Origin: a virus
DNA: 20,264 bases
IMG/VR virus record: IMGVR_UViG_3300032287_001934
Span: 1 to 20,264 of that record
Strand: one strand, 5' to 3'
The first letter of the stretch is position 1. Every line of letters starts with the position of its first letter. Below are positions 1-4,061 of this stretch, in pieces. Position numbers and translations under genes: made by a program. The notes below the pieces were generated by a model. The model searched no databases. It was not told the origin of the DNA and saw nothing but the letters and a program-made list of their open reading frames with translations.

Positions 1-78
1 AGCTACGAACTTGTCTTTGAATTTAGACAGCTCATATTTCACATGGAGAATCTGACTCAAGTCTTTCTTTTCCAACAT
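1..78 (-). CDS. Small leftward protein, 3' end beyond window (partial)
   Basis: Leftward reading frame opening with ATG at 78-76 and running off the window edge with 26 codons visible. The visible start reads MLEKKDLSQILHV, then a Lys-rich stretch, probably helical. The start is chosen because AGGAG (complement of 86-90) sits seven bases upstream inside the same start-associated sequence that precedes the four other leftward genes. A hairpin with a U-tract (93-123) lies directly upstream of this ribosome binding site. No family is recognised and no function can be offered from 26 residues. Being a real gene is supported mainly by the shared leader. Confidence 0.7.
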   Translation of the reverse strand, partial: MLEKKDLSQILHVKYELSKFKDKFVA

Positions 79-90
79 AACTAAACTCCT
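76..90 (-). promoter_or_regulatory. Start-associated sequence, copy 1 (RBS + start codon)
   Basis: Read on the minus strand, AGGAGTTTAGTTATG: a strong Shine-Dalgarno, a fixed AT-rich spacer and the start codon. The identical 15-mer recurs at 316-330 and 657-671, with variants at 912-928 and 1369-1385. Conservation of the spacer, not only of AGGAG, shows it is a repeated element. Confidence 0.85.
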
Positions 91-92
91 TT

Positions 93-123
93 AAAAAAAA
101 GAAAAGGGAGGCTTGCGCCTCCC
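93..123 (-). terminator. Intrinsic terminator-like hairpin between leftward genes
   Basis: On the minus strand, GGGAGGC - GCAA - GCCTCCC forms a perfect 7-bp stem closed by a GNRA-type tetraloop, followed by TTTTCTTTTTTTT. This is a textbook intrinsic terminator for the gene at 133-318. Only two bases separate the U-tract from the AGGAG of the next gene, so no separate promoter fits between them. Confidence 0.85.
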
Positions 124-132
124 AACCAAACA

Positions 133-318
133 TTACATCCAAGTGAGAGTAGCATCGACGAACTCGTCGAATGTACACGATTCTGGATTGAACTGTGCTG
201 TCTGCCGATGTGGCAAGAACCAGCCGATGGTGAACTGGAACTCATAACCACCGATGAATCCAATTTCCACCCAACGACGACGACCGTTGACTACACGCCA
301 ACCCTTGATAACTGTCAT
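133..318 (-). CDS. Hypothetical 61-aa leftward protein
   Basis: Small gene starting at ATG 318-316 behind the exact AGGAGTTTAGTT leader. Its ribosome binding site overlaps the last codons and stop of the preceding gene (321-659): TAG, two bases, then ATG, so translation is probably coupled. The product is rich in aromatic residues and arginine, beginning MTVIKGWRVVNGRRRW, with no membrane segment or signal peptide. No domain is recognised. Compact soluble proteins of this kind in leftward phage clusters are often early host-interaction proteins, but nothing in the sequence shows this. The overlapping frame at 81-263 lacks the conserved leader and is not preferred. Confidence 0.75.
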   Translation of the reverse strand: MTVIKGWRVVNGRRRWVEIGFIGGYEFQFTIGWFLPHRQTAQFNPESCTFDEFVDATLTWM

Positions 319-330
319 AACTAAACTCCT
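316..330 (-). promoter_or_regulatory. Start-associated sequence, copy 2
   Basis: Exact minus-strand copy of AGGAGTTTAGTTATG. Here it is embedded in the 3' end of the upstream gene: the TTTAG portion supplies that gene's TAG stop. This is the only junction in the cluster with no hairpin. Confidence 0.85.
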
Positions 331-659
331 TCTGCCTTGTTGCTATCAATCGTCCACCCAAGGTGGATCGCCAACTTACGAGTCACAAACATTCTTACTC
401 CGCGTCCCTTGCGGTCTTCACCGTATGCCATTGCGGTCCAATCTGTATCCTCGTCGTATGCGAGGTCGATTGGGAGGAGGACAACCATAAGCGTAGGGAT
501 ATTACGCCAAGTCAAGGGAACACCACGCTTCTGGTCAACGTGAAGGCAACATCTATGGTGCTTCACAATCCATTTCTTGTCATCAAGTTTGACATACTGC
601 GGGTCAATCCCGTAATGTTTACGGGCATACAACATCTCGACTGGCGTAACTTTCTGCAT
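321..659 (-). CDS. Hypothetical 112-aa leftward protein
   Basis: Starts at ATG 659-657 behind an exact AGGAGTTTAGTT leader and stops at TAG 323-321, two bases before the next start codon. The protein is soluble-looking, with a positively charged N-terminal half (YVKLDDKKWIVKHH, two adjacent cysteines at 37-38) and an acidic DLAYDEDTDW segment around residue 65. The arrangement of short strands suggests a small alpha/beta or all-beta fold, but I recognise no family. It lies between a hairpin/U-tract (674-700) upstream and a coupled gene downstream, so it and the 61-aa gene form one two-gene unit. A competing plus-strand frame (363-665) has no ribosome binding site and is rejected. Confidence 0.75.
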   Translation of the reverse strand: MQKVTPVEMLYARKHYGIDPQYVKLDDKKWIVKHHRCCLHVDQKRGVPLTWRNIPTLMVVLLPIDLAYDEDTDWTAMAYGEDRKGRGVRMFVTRKLAIHLGWTIDSNKAEGV

Positions 660-671
660 AACTAAACTCCT
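657..671 (-). promoter_or_regulatory. Start-associated sequence, copy 3
   Basis: Exact minus-strand AGGAGTTTAGTTATG. Identity with copy 1 continues upstream through the AA and U-tract, 25 bp in all (657-681 versus 76-100), so the whole junction is duplicated. Confidence 0.85.
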
Positions 672-673
672 TT

Positions 674-700
674 AAAAAAAAGAAGAGGGCTTGCGCCCTC
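674..700 (-). terminator. Intrinsic terminator-like hairpin between leftward genes
   Basis: On the minus strand, GAGGGC - GCAA - GCCCTC gives a perfect 6-bp stem with the same GCAA tetraloop as the hairpin at 93-123, followed by TTCTTTTTTTT. The U-tract ends three bases before the AGGAG of the gene at 321-659. It lies just after the stop of the gene at 705-914. Confidence 0.82.
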
Positions 701-704
701 CGTA

Positions 705-914
705 CTAGTGGCGAGTGACCTCGTTGTTCACGTAGATGTCGTTGCGCATCTGTTCAAGTTCCGCTTGATGCTGTCGCTCAACTTCACGGTCCATATCTTT
801 ACCAACCTCAACCATGATGAACCCAAGGATAAAGATAACAATACACGCAATGATTGCACGTACATCGTCTTTGTAGATGTATGTTGTTCCGAGCTTGATG
901 ATAGGTGACTTCAT
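705..914 (-). CDS. Small single-span membrane protein (69 aa)
   Basis: Starts at ATG 914-912 with AGGAG at 928-924 and a slightly longer spacer variant (TTAGTTATT) of the shared leader. Residues ~18-37 (RAIIACIVIFILGFIMVEV) form one clear transmembrane helix after a short N-terminus. A strongly charged, probably coiled-coil tail follows (residues ~38-62, rich in Glu, Arg and Gln). No known family is recognised. A one-span protein with a charged helical tail could act at the host membrane (superinfection exclusion, membrane anchoring, lysis control), but the sequence does not discriminate. Hairpin/U-tract elements flank it on both sides. The plus-strand frame over the same bases is a shadow. 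Confidence 0.8.
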   Translation of the reverse strand: MKSPIIKLGTTYIYKDDVRAIIACIVIFILGFIMVEVGKDMDREVERQHQAELEQMRNDIYVNNEVTRH

Positions 915-928
915 AATAACTAACTCCT
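912..928 (-). promoter_or_regulatory. Start-associated sequence variant, copy 4
   Basis: Minus-strand AGGAGTTAGTTATTATG. It keeps AGGAGTT and TAGTTAT but differs by small indels from the 15-mer of copies 1-3. The U-tract of the hairpin at 929-960 abuts AGGAG directly. Confidence 0.7.
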
Positions 929-960
929 AAAAAAAATAACCACGAATGCATTCCGTGGTT
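929..960 (-). terminator. Second of two tandem terminator-like hairpins
   Basis: On the minus strand, AACCACG pairs with CGTGGTT (7 bp) around a loop that contains the palindrome AATGCATT. An A and then eight Ts follow. It is downstream of the hairpin at 969-1003, giving two tandem signals between the 119-aa gene and the membrane-protein gene. Confidence 0.7.
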
Positions 961-968
961 TGTAGATT

Positions 969-1003
969 AAAAAATCCTACCCGGCATTGTGTACCGGGTA
1001 GGA
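969..1003 (-). terminator. Intrinsic terminator after the 119-aa gene
   Basis: Perfect 10-bp stem on the minus strand, TCCTACCCGG / CCGGGTAGGA, with a 9-base loop, followed by six Ts. It begins eight bases after the stop of the gene at 1012-1371, as expected for its transcription terminator. Confidence 0.85.
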
Positions 1004-1011
1004 GTGGGGCT

Positions 1012-1371
1012 TTACAGCCCCTTGCGAACCGAGCGGTAGCCAGACCGCATCGCCGACAGTTGCTTGTCGGACTCCCTTACAACGGTGTCGATACGAGAAC
1101 CATTGTGCTGTGCAATGAACACCGACCAGTCCATCAAGTCCTCTTCAGGGGCAATGTGGCGCAAAACGTCGATGAAAAACTTGTCAATAGCCTCTTTAGC
1201 CGCTTCGGTTGAAGTATGACCCATGCGAATCATTGCATCGTTTTTGTTAGCGAACGCCTTGACAGACTCAAGGTGGTGATTCGTCAACATCAAGCCTTCA
1301 TTCTCAATCTCATTGACAATCGCGAGTGTATACGCGGTGATAACCTTTTCGGAACGTGTAAAAACTGCCAT
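1012..1371 (-). CDS. Hypothetical 119-aa protein, first gene of leftward cluster
   Basis: Starts at ATG 1371-1369 behind AGGAGAGTTTAGTT, a variant of the shared leader with two extra bases. It ends eight bases before a strong terminator. The product appears fully alpha-helical and soluble (for example STEAAKEAIDKFFIDVLRHI around residues 53-72), with mixed charge and a basic C-terminus. No family is recognised. Its codons favour C- and G-ending forms more than most rightward genes do, as do its leftward neighbours, which may mean high expression. As promoter-proximal gene of the cluster it is presumably the most strongly transcribed. Its leader contains the large hairpin at 1417-1457. Confidence 0.78.
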   Translation of the reverse strand: MAVFTRSEKVITAYTLAIVNEIENEGLMLTNHHLESVKAFANKNDAMIRMGHTSTEAAKEAIDKFFIDVLRHIAPEEDLMDWSVFIAQHNGSRIDTVVRESDKQLSAMRSGYRSVRKGL

Positions 1372-1385
1372 AACTAAACTCTCCT
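1369..1385 (-). promoter_or_regulatory. Start-associated sequence variant, copy 5
   Basis: Minus-strand AGGAGAGTTTAGTTATG, with a 2-base insertion relative to copies 1-3. Immediately upstream on the same strand the half-motif GTTTAGTTTAGGAG continues the theme. Confidence 0.75.
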
Positions 1386-1416
1386 AAACTAAACAATAAT
1401 GTGCAACAAACGAAAA

Positions 1417-1457
1417 CGGCAGGTAGCGGAATGTTGCACGTTTTCCGCTACCTGCCG
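1417..1457 (-). promoter_or_regulatory. Long-stem hairpin in leader of leftward cluster (attenuator-like)
   Basis: CGGCAGGTAGCGGAA (1417-1431) pairs perfectly with TTCCGCTACCTGCCG (1443-1457), an 11-base loop between. On the minus strand the stem is followed by TTTTCGTTTGTTG, a weak U-rich tail, 32 bases before the ribosome binding site at 1385. GTGCAAC at 1401-1407 is complementary to GTTGCAC in the loop (1433-1439), and GAAAAC (1412-1417) to GTTTTC (1440-1445), so a competing fold exists. An extra CGCTACCT copy lies at 1479-1486. Confidence 0.6.
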
Positions 1458-1611
1458 ACTTGCAGGGAGCGAACTGTACGCTACCTACACACATGGAGTC
1501 TGGCTGGAAACACTTTGCTTAGATAGCCCATGGCCAGACTGGGGGATAGCCACCCACCCAGCAACCCCCTACCCTCGTCCGCTCGCTTAGTATGTGACTC
1601 CGACAGATATA

Positions 1612-1661
1612 TTCTCCTAGCTATTCTATATATTTCTCCCATCGGAGAAACTGCTTTCTCC
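1612..1661. repeat. Three TTCTCC motifs at 22-bp spacing
   Basis: TTCTCC starts at 1612, 1634 and 1656, an exact 22-bp period (about two helical turns). The second copy can pair with GGAGAAA at 1644-1650, which can instead pair with the third, giving two alternative 7-bp hairpins. The spacing suits repeated protein binding on one DNA face, as in operators or iterons. Confidence 0.45.
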
Positions 1662-1689
1662 CCGTAGAAAAATGGGTCCCATACAATTG

Positions 1690-1698
1690 TGATACTAT
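1690..1698 (+). promoter_or_regulatory. Extended -10 promoter candidate for rightward unit
   Basis: TGATACTAT matches the extended -10 form TGnTAnnnT, and a similar TGATACAAT precedes tRNA-Leu (4554-4562). No -35 match is visible. A start near 1705 would give a ~20-base leader containing GAGG at 1715-1718. The palindrome ATATGT-TAT-ACATAT (1697-1711) overlaps it and could be an operator. Confidence 0.4.
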
Positions 1699-1724
1699 AT
1701 GTTATACATATATTGAGGTGTGCC

Positions 1725-1979
1725 ATGTTTTTGTTGACCCAAGGTAATGACAGTGAAGTAACAGTGCAGCAGAGTGCAAAGCACGGATACTCCGTTACAG
1801 TTAAGCGCAAGGATGATGGAAATGTTCCTGAGTACCAGACTGGGTTATCGCTTGTAGAAGCTGCGCAGCACTGTGCTAATCTGCGTAACGATGGTGTAAA
1901 GGTTCCAGCTAGATTCGTAATTGACTTTCTTATGATGGCATTGGACAGCATTGTTACGACACTTGAGGTTTCGGAGTAG
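1725..1979 (+). CDS. Hypothetical 84-aa protein, first rightward gene
   Basis: Start ATG 1725 is chosen over an upstream GTG at 1689 because GAGG (1715-1718) lies six bases before it and the longer reading would start inside the promoter region. The product, MFLLTQGNDSEVTVQQ..., looks like a small alpha/beta protein: strands in residues ~1-45, then two helices (SLVEAAQHCANLR and RFVIDFLMMALDSIV). No family is recognised. Its TAG stop shares a base with the GTG start of the dUTPase gene (TAGTG), so the two are translationally coupled and may act in the same early nucleotide-metabolism programme, though this is only positional. Confidence 0.75.
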   Translation: MFLLTQGNDSEVTVQQSAKHGYSVTVKRKDDGNVPEYQTGLSLVEAAQHCANLRNDGVKVPARFVIDFLMMALDSIVTTLEVSE

Positions 1980-2437
1980 TGGATCGTCTTGAGATTATTT
2001 ATTGCGGTAGTAGCTCTAGTGAGTATCTATTCGATCCACATCGCGCTACAGAAAAGTCGTCAGGCATAGATCTACAGTACATCGCTGATAGGACTATGCC
2101 TGTTAGGCCGGGGCAAACAGTGCTAGTGCCTACGGGCATGATAATTAAGCTAGACGAGGGTTTTGAGGCTCAGGTGCGTACTCGTAGCGGAATGGCATAT
2201 AAACACGGCATAGTGGTCTTAAATAGCCCCGGTACGATTGATGCAGATTACACTGGTGAGATCAAAGTCATCATTAGGAATATGAGCCTCGACACGTTTG
2301 TGATTGTGCCCGGTACACGTATAGCGCAGCTTGTGATTGCTCCTGTATCACTTTGTACTCCAGTAGTTTTACGTGATGGATCCTTGTTTGAGGAAACAGA
2401 ACGTGGTGCTGGTGGATTTGGGTCAACAGGAGAATAA
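1979..2437 (+). CDS. dut: dUTP diphosphatase (dUTPase)
   Basis: Hydrolyses dUTP to dUMP and pyrophosphate, keeping uracil out of phage DNA and feeding dUMP to thymidylate synthase. All five conserved motifs of the homotrimeric dUTPase family are present: SGIDL (28-32), RTRSGMA (67-73), the GTIDADYTGEI block with catalytic-site Asp (85-95), RIAQLVI, and the C-terminal Gly-rich arm RGAGGFGSTG (142-151) that closes over the nucleotide. The length of 152 aa is normal for the family. The start is GTG at 1979, overlapping the previous stop by one base. The C-terminal stop abuts the next ATG. The partner enzyme ThyX lies 2.2 kb downstream on the same strand. Identification is secure. Confidence 0.97.
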   Translation: MDRLEIIYCGSSSSEYLFDPHRATEKSSGIDLQYIADRTMPVRPGQTVLVPTGMIIKLDEGFEAQVRTRSGMAYKHGIVVLNSPGTIDADYTGEIKVIIRNMSLDTFVIVPGTRIAQLVIAPVSLCTPVVLRDGSLFEETERGAGGFGSTGE

Positions 2438-2878
2438 ATGGCTTACTACAACGAGAACGAGTTACAGCCTGTGCATGCTGCTGACGCATGGGATTTAGAT
2501 AGGTATTTATTTACCGCTGTAGCTTATCTTGCACGAGCTGGCAAGAAAGATGGGTCATCTTACGACGATGACGTATTAAAGGCGCTTTGGTTTTTGGCAT
2601 ACGCAGTTACAAGAAATTCCAACTACGCAGACACTGTCAAGACTGTGTGTTATAACTTAACACCGGGAGCAAATAATGAAGAGCGAGAAGCGACGGGTAC
2701 GTCCAATAAACTATCCGAGTATGTTGGTTCTGAGGCTGGAACCAGAGACCCTTGCGGAAATCGACAAGTACGCAGGGTCAAGGAACCGGAGTTGGTTAGT
2801 GAGGCAAGCGATACAGGAGTACCTAACGAATCCTATCCGGACAGGGTTAGGAGCTGGCTTAAAGGAGCCATAGAATAG
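2438..2878 (+). CDS. DUF3310-like phage protein with overprinted C-terminal tail
   Basis: The N-terminal ~70 residues match the DUF3310 type (often labelled 'nucleotide kinase-like' in phages): ELQPVHAADAW, then LDRYLFTAVAYLARAGKKDG and a DDDVLKALWFLAYA helix. The actual reaction is not established. ATG 2438 directly follows the dUTPase stop, with AGGAG at 2428-2432. The family core ends near residue 75. The remaining ~67 residues (80-146) are polar, low in hydrophobic order and coincide with a complete ribbon-helix-helix gene in another frame, so this tail looks like read-through of overprinted sequence. Alternatively a small indel has removed the natural stop. Confidence 0.82.
   Translation: MAYYNENELQPVHAADAWDLDRYLFTAVAYLARAGKKDGSSYDDDVLKALWFLAYAVTRNSNYADTVKTVCYNLTPGANNEEREATGTSNKLSEYVGSEAGTRDPCGNRQVRRVKEPELVSEASDTGVPNESYPDRVRSWLKGAIE
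2676..2873 (+). CDS. Ribbon-helix-helix (CopG/Arc-type) DNA-binding protein, nested
   Basis: A 65-aa protein encoded entirely inside the 3' end of the DUF3310-like gene, in the +1 frame relative to it. ATG 2676 has its own GGGAG (2665-2669) six bases upstream. The fold pattern is clear: a beta strand SMLVLRL (15-21), helix A PETLAEIDKYA (23-33), a turn with GSRNRS, and helix B RSWLVRQAIQEYL (38-50), preceded by a basic arm KSEKRRVR. Such proteins dimerise and insert the strand pair into the major groove, usually repressing their own or neighbouring genes. Operator-like palindromes in 1612-1712 are candidate targets, which is inference. It ends five bases before the host frame's stop and eight before tRNA-Asn's leader. 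Confidence 0.85.
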   Translation: MKSEKRRVRPINYPSMLVLRLEPETLAEIDKYAGSRNRSWLVRQAIQEYLTNPIRTGLGAGLKEP

Positions 2879-2885
2879 TTTGTTT

Positions 2886-2957
2886 TCCTACTTAGCTCAG
2901 CGGTAGAGCGTTCGGCTGTTAACCGAATGGTCGCTGGTTCGATTCCAGCAGTAGGAG
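2886..2957 (+). tRNA. tRNA-Asn(GUU)
   Basis: A full 72-base cloverleaf. Acceptor TCCTACT/AGTAGGA is fully paired. The D arm is GCTC-AGCGGTA-GAGC, the anticodon arm TTCGG-CTGTTAA-CCGAA has anticodon GTT at 2918-2920, and the T arm is GCTGG-TTCGATT-CCAGC. The discriminator is G2957 and the 3' CCA is not encoded. It lies between the nested repressor-like gene and a basic protein gene. TAGAAT at 2871-2876 is a weak -10 candidate; otherwise it is co-transcribed with the upstream operon. Confidence 0.96.
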
Positions 2958-2994
2958 TATAATTCCTTAACCATGGTTTAGGAGGGCATTGATC

Positions 2995-3471
2995 ATGCCA
3001 CAAGACAAAAAGTTATCGTATAAAGATTACGTTTCCGGTAAAGGTAGTTATGACGACAAGTTTGCTGGAACAATTGGTCAGTATGATCCAGAAGGTTTCT
3101 ATGAGGGGAAGCGTGCTTCTCGCGTAGAAGCTGGCGGACGACATGCTGAACGGAAAACAAATGAAGACTATGCGATGAATAAACGTGGCGCGTTAGGCAT
3201 GATGAAGCAATTAAGCTCAAGTCTTTCAGCGGCAAGAAACAATGAAAAAGCTGGTCGAGCAAAAGGCATGTCTGAAATAGATGCTATGAGGTATGGTACT
3301 CAAGCTGCAGAAAATAGTCGTCCAAGTTTTGACCGTAAAAGCAGAGTAGCTAAGCCATTATCTGCAAAAGCTGGAGCTAAAATGGTAAGCGCTATGTCTG
3401 GTAAATCTAATGGCACATTTACTGGTGGATCACCACGTTCATCTATGAGTAAGAATCTTAAAATCAAATAA
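2995..3471 (+). CDS. Hypothetical basic, disorder-prone 158-aa protein
   Basis: ATG 2995 is preferred over TTG 2989 because GGAGGG (2981-2986) then sits eight bases upstream, not two. The protein is lysine-, serine- and glycine-rich, beginning MPQDKKLSYKDYVSGKG, with no hydrophobic core or membrane segment. A helical middle (GALGMMKQLSSSLSAARNNEKA) and a basic C-terminus (SMSKNLKIK) are visible. No family is recognised. It resembles in composition the other small basic proteins of this genome (5748-6873), which lie just before structural genes, so a virion or DNA-associated role is possible but unproven. A strong terminator follows 33 bases after the stop. Confidence 0.78.
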   Translation: MPQDKKLSYKDYVSGKGSYDDKFAGTIGQYDPEGFYEGKRASRVEAGGRHAERKTNEDYAMNKRGALGMMKQLSSSLSAARNNEKAGRAKGMSEIDAMRYGTQAAENSRPSFDRKSRVAKPLSAKAGAKMVSAMSGKSNGTFTGGSPRSSMSKNLKIK

Positions 3472-3504
3472 TCGATTCCCCATGCATGAAAACGCACTGG
3501 GAAA

Positions 3505-3556
3505 AATACCACCCTCCGGTCCTTACTCTTTCTACCGGAGGGTGGTATTATATTTT
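3505..3556 (+). terminator. Strong intrinsic terminator closing the dut unit
   Basis: AATACCACCCTCCGGT (3505-3520) pairs perfectly with ACCGGAGGGTGGTATT (3534-3549): a 16-bp stem with a 13-base loop, followed by ATATTTTT. It is the longest stem in the window after the 15-bp hairpin at 1417-1457. Confidence 0.9.
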
Positions 3557-3630
3557 TGCCACCGAGGGGTGAGCTTTGAAAGGCCAGAAACCTCCCTTCT
3601 TGCCCGACAAATTCAAACTCTGCAAACAAG

Positions 3631-3660
3631 AAAGACCAGTCAGCCACGCTGGTCTTTTTT
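3631..3660 (+). terminator. Second intrinsic terminator, fused to a downstream -10
   Basis: AAAGACCAG (3631-3639) pairs with CTGGTCTTT (3649-3657) around a 9-base loop, and the pairing Ts continue as a six-base T run (3655-3660). It lies 75 bases beyond the first terminator, so the segment between could be an independent short transcript. TATAAT follows three bases after the T run. Confidence 0.85.
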
Positions 3661-3663
3661 GGC

Positions 3664-3669
3664 TATAAT
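3664..3669 (+). promoter_or_regulatory. -10 element (TATAAT) directly after terminator
   Basis: Perfect consensus TATAAT three bases after the terminator's T run. The start codon at 3675 begins five bases later, so initiation would fall on or next to the A of ATG. No -35 match is visible because the terminator stem occupies that region. The same T6-N3-TATAATGC layout recurs at 5717-5733. Confidence 0.55.
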
Positions 3670-3674
3670 GCCAT

Positions 3675-4061
3675 ATGGCTACAGCAACTAAACGAGATCC
3701 AGCTAAATGGAAACGCATCGTCGCTAGTGTAAAAGCAGGGACTAAAGGTGGTGATCCCGGTGAATGGTCAGCACGTAAAGCTCAACTTGCTACACAACAA
3801 TACAAGTCATCTGGTGGGTCATACGTAGGCCCAAAAACTAGTGACAACAGTCTATCTAAATGGACTGACCAGAAGTGGCGCACTAGTGATGGGACTCCTT
3901 CTAATGGAACCAAAAGATACTTGCCAGATAAAGCATGGGGTTCATTGTCTAAAAGCGAAATAGCGTCTACTAACAGAGCTAAAGCAGCTGGCAATAAAGC
4001 AGGTAAGCAGTTCGTAGCGCAACCACGTACAGTTGCACAGAAGGCAGCGAGACATCGTTAA
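3675..4061 (+). CDS. DUF5872-like small basic protein (probably leaderless mRNA)
   Basis: 128 aa. The order RDPAKWKRIVASVKAG, GGDPGEWSARKAQLATQQYK, then SLSKWTDQKWRTSDG, RYLPDKAWGSLS and TNRAKAAGNKAGKQFV matches, from memory, the short family labelled DUF5872 found in phages and giant viruses; its biochemical role is unknown to me. The protein is strongly basic without membrane segments. ATG 3675 has no Shine-Dalgarno; instead TATAAT lies five bases upstream, so the mRNA is probably leaderless. An out-of-frame ATG at 3668 overlaps the -10 and opens only a seven-codon frame. The stop TAA shares its last A with the ATG of the nuclease gene, indicating coupling. Confidence 0.85.
   Translation: MATATKRDPAKWKRIVASVKAGTKGGDPGEWSARKAQLATQQYKSSGGSYVGPKTSDNSLSKWTDQKWRTSDGTPSNGTKRYLPDKAWGSLSKSEIASTNRAKAAGNKAGKQFVAQPRTVAQKAARHR

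Larger units (their letters stand above)
1386..1724. other. Divergent noncoding control region
   Basis: About 340 bp between the leftward and rightward gene blocks, with no credible gene. It contains a 15-bp-stem hairpin (1417-1457) and a shorter inverted repeat AGTCTGGC/GCCAGACT (1497-1504 and 1533-1540). A G+C-rich stretch spans ~1540-1585, and three TTCTCC motifs lie exactly 22 bp apart (1612, 1634, 1656). There is an 11-bp palindrome ATGGGTCCCAT (1672-1682) and an AT-rich palindrome at 1696-1712. Such concentration of repeats fits a control region with divergent promoters and operators, or possibly a replication origin; the sequence alone does not decide. The 63-codon frame at 1399-1590 has no ribosome binding site and crosses the hairpin, so it is rejected. 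Confidence 0.6.

Noticed and set aside
81-263. Leftward 60-codon frame overlapping the 61-aa gene
   Set aside because: It lacks the conserved AGGAGTTTAGTT leader used by all neighbouring leftward genes and overlaps the terminator at 93-123.
1399-1590. 63-codon plus-strand frame in the divergent region
   Set aside because: It starts without a ribosome binding site, crosses the 15-bp hairpin and the G+C-rich stretch, and its product has no sensible composition.
3482-3691. 69-codon frame across the two terminators
   Set aside because: It runs through both hairpins and the -10 element and has no ribosome binding site.
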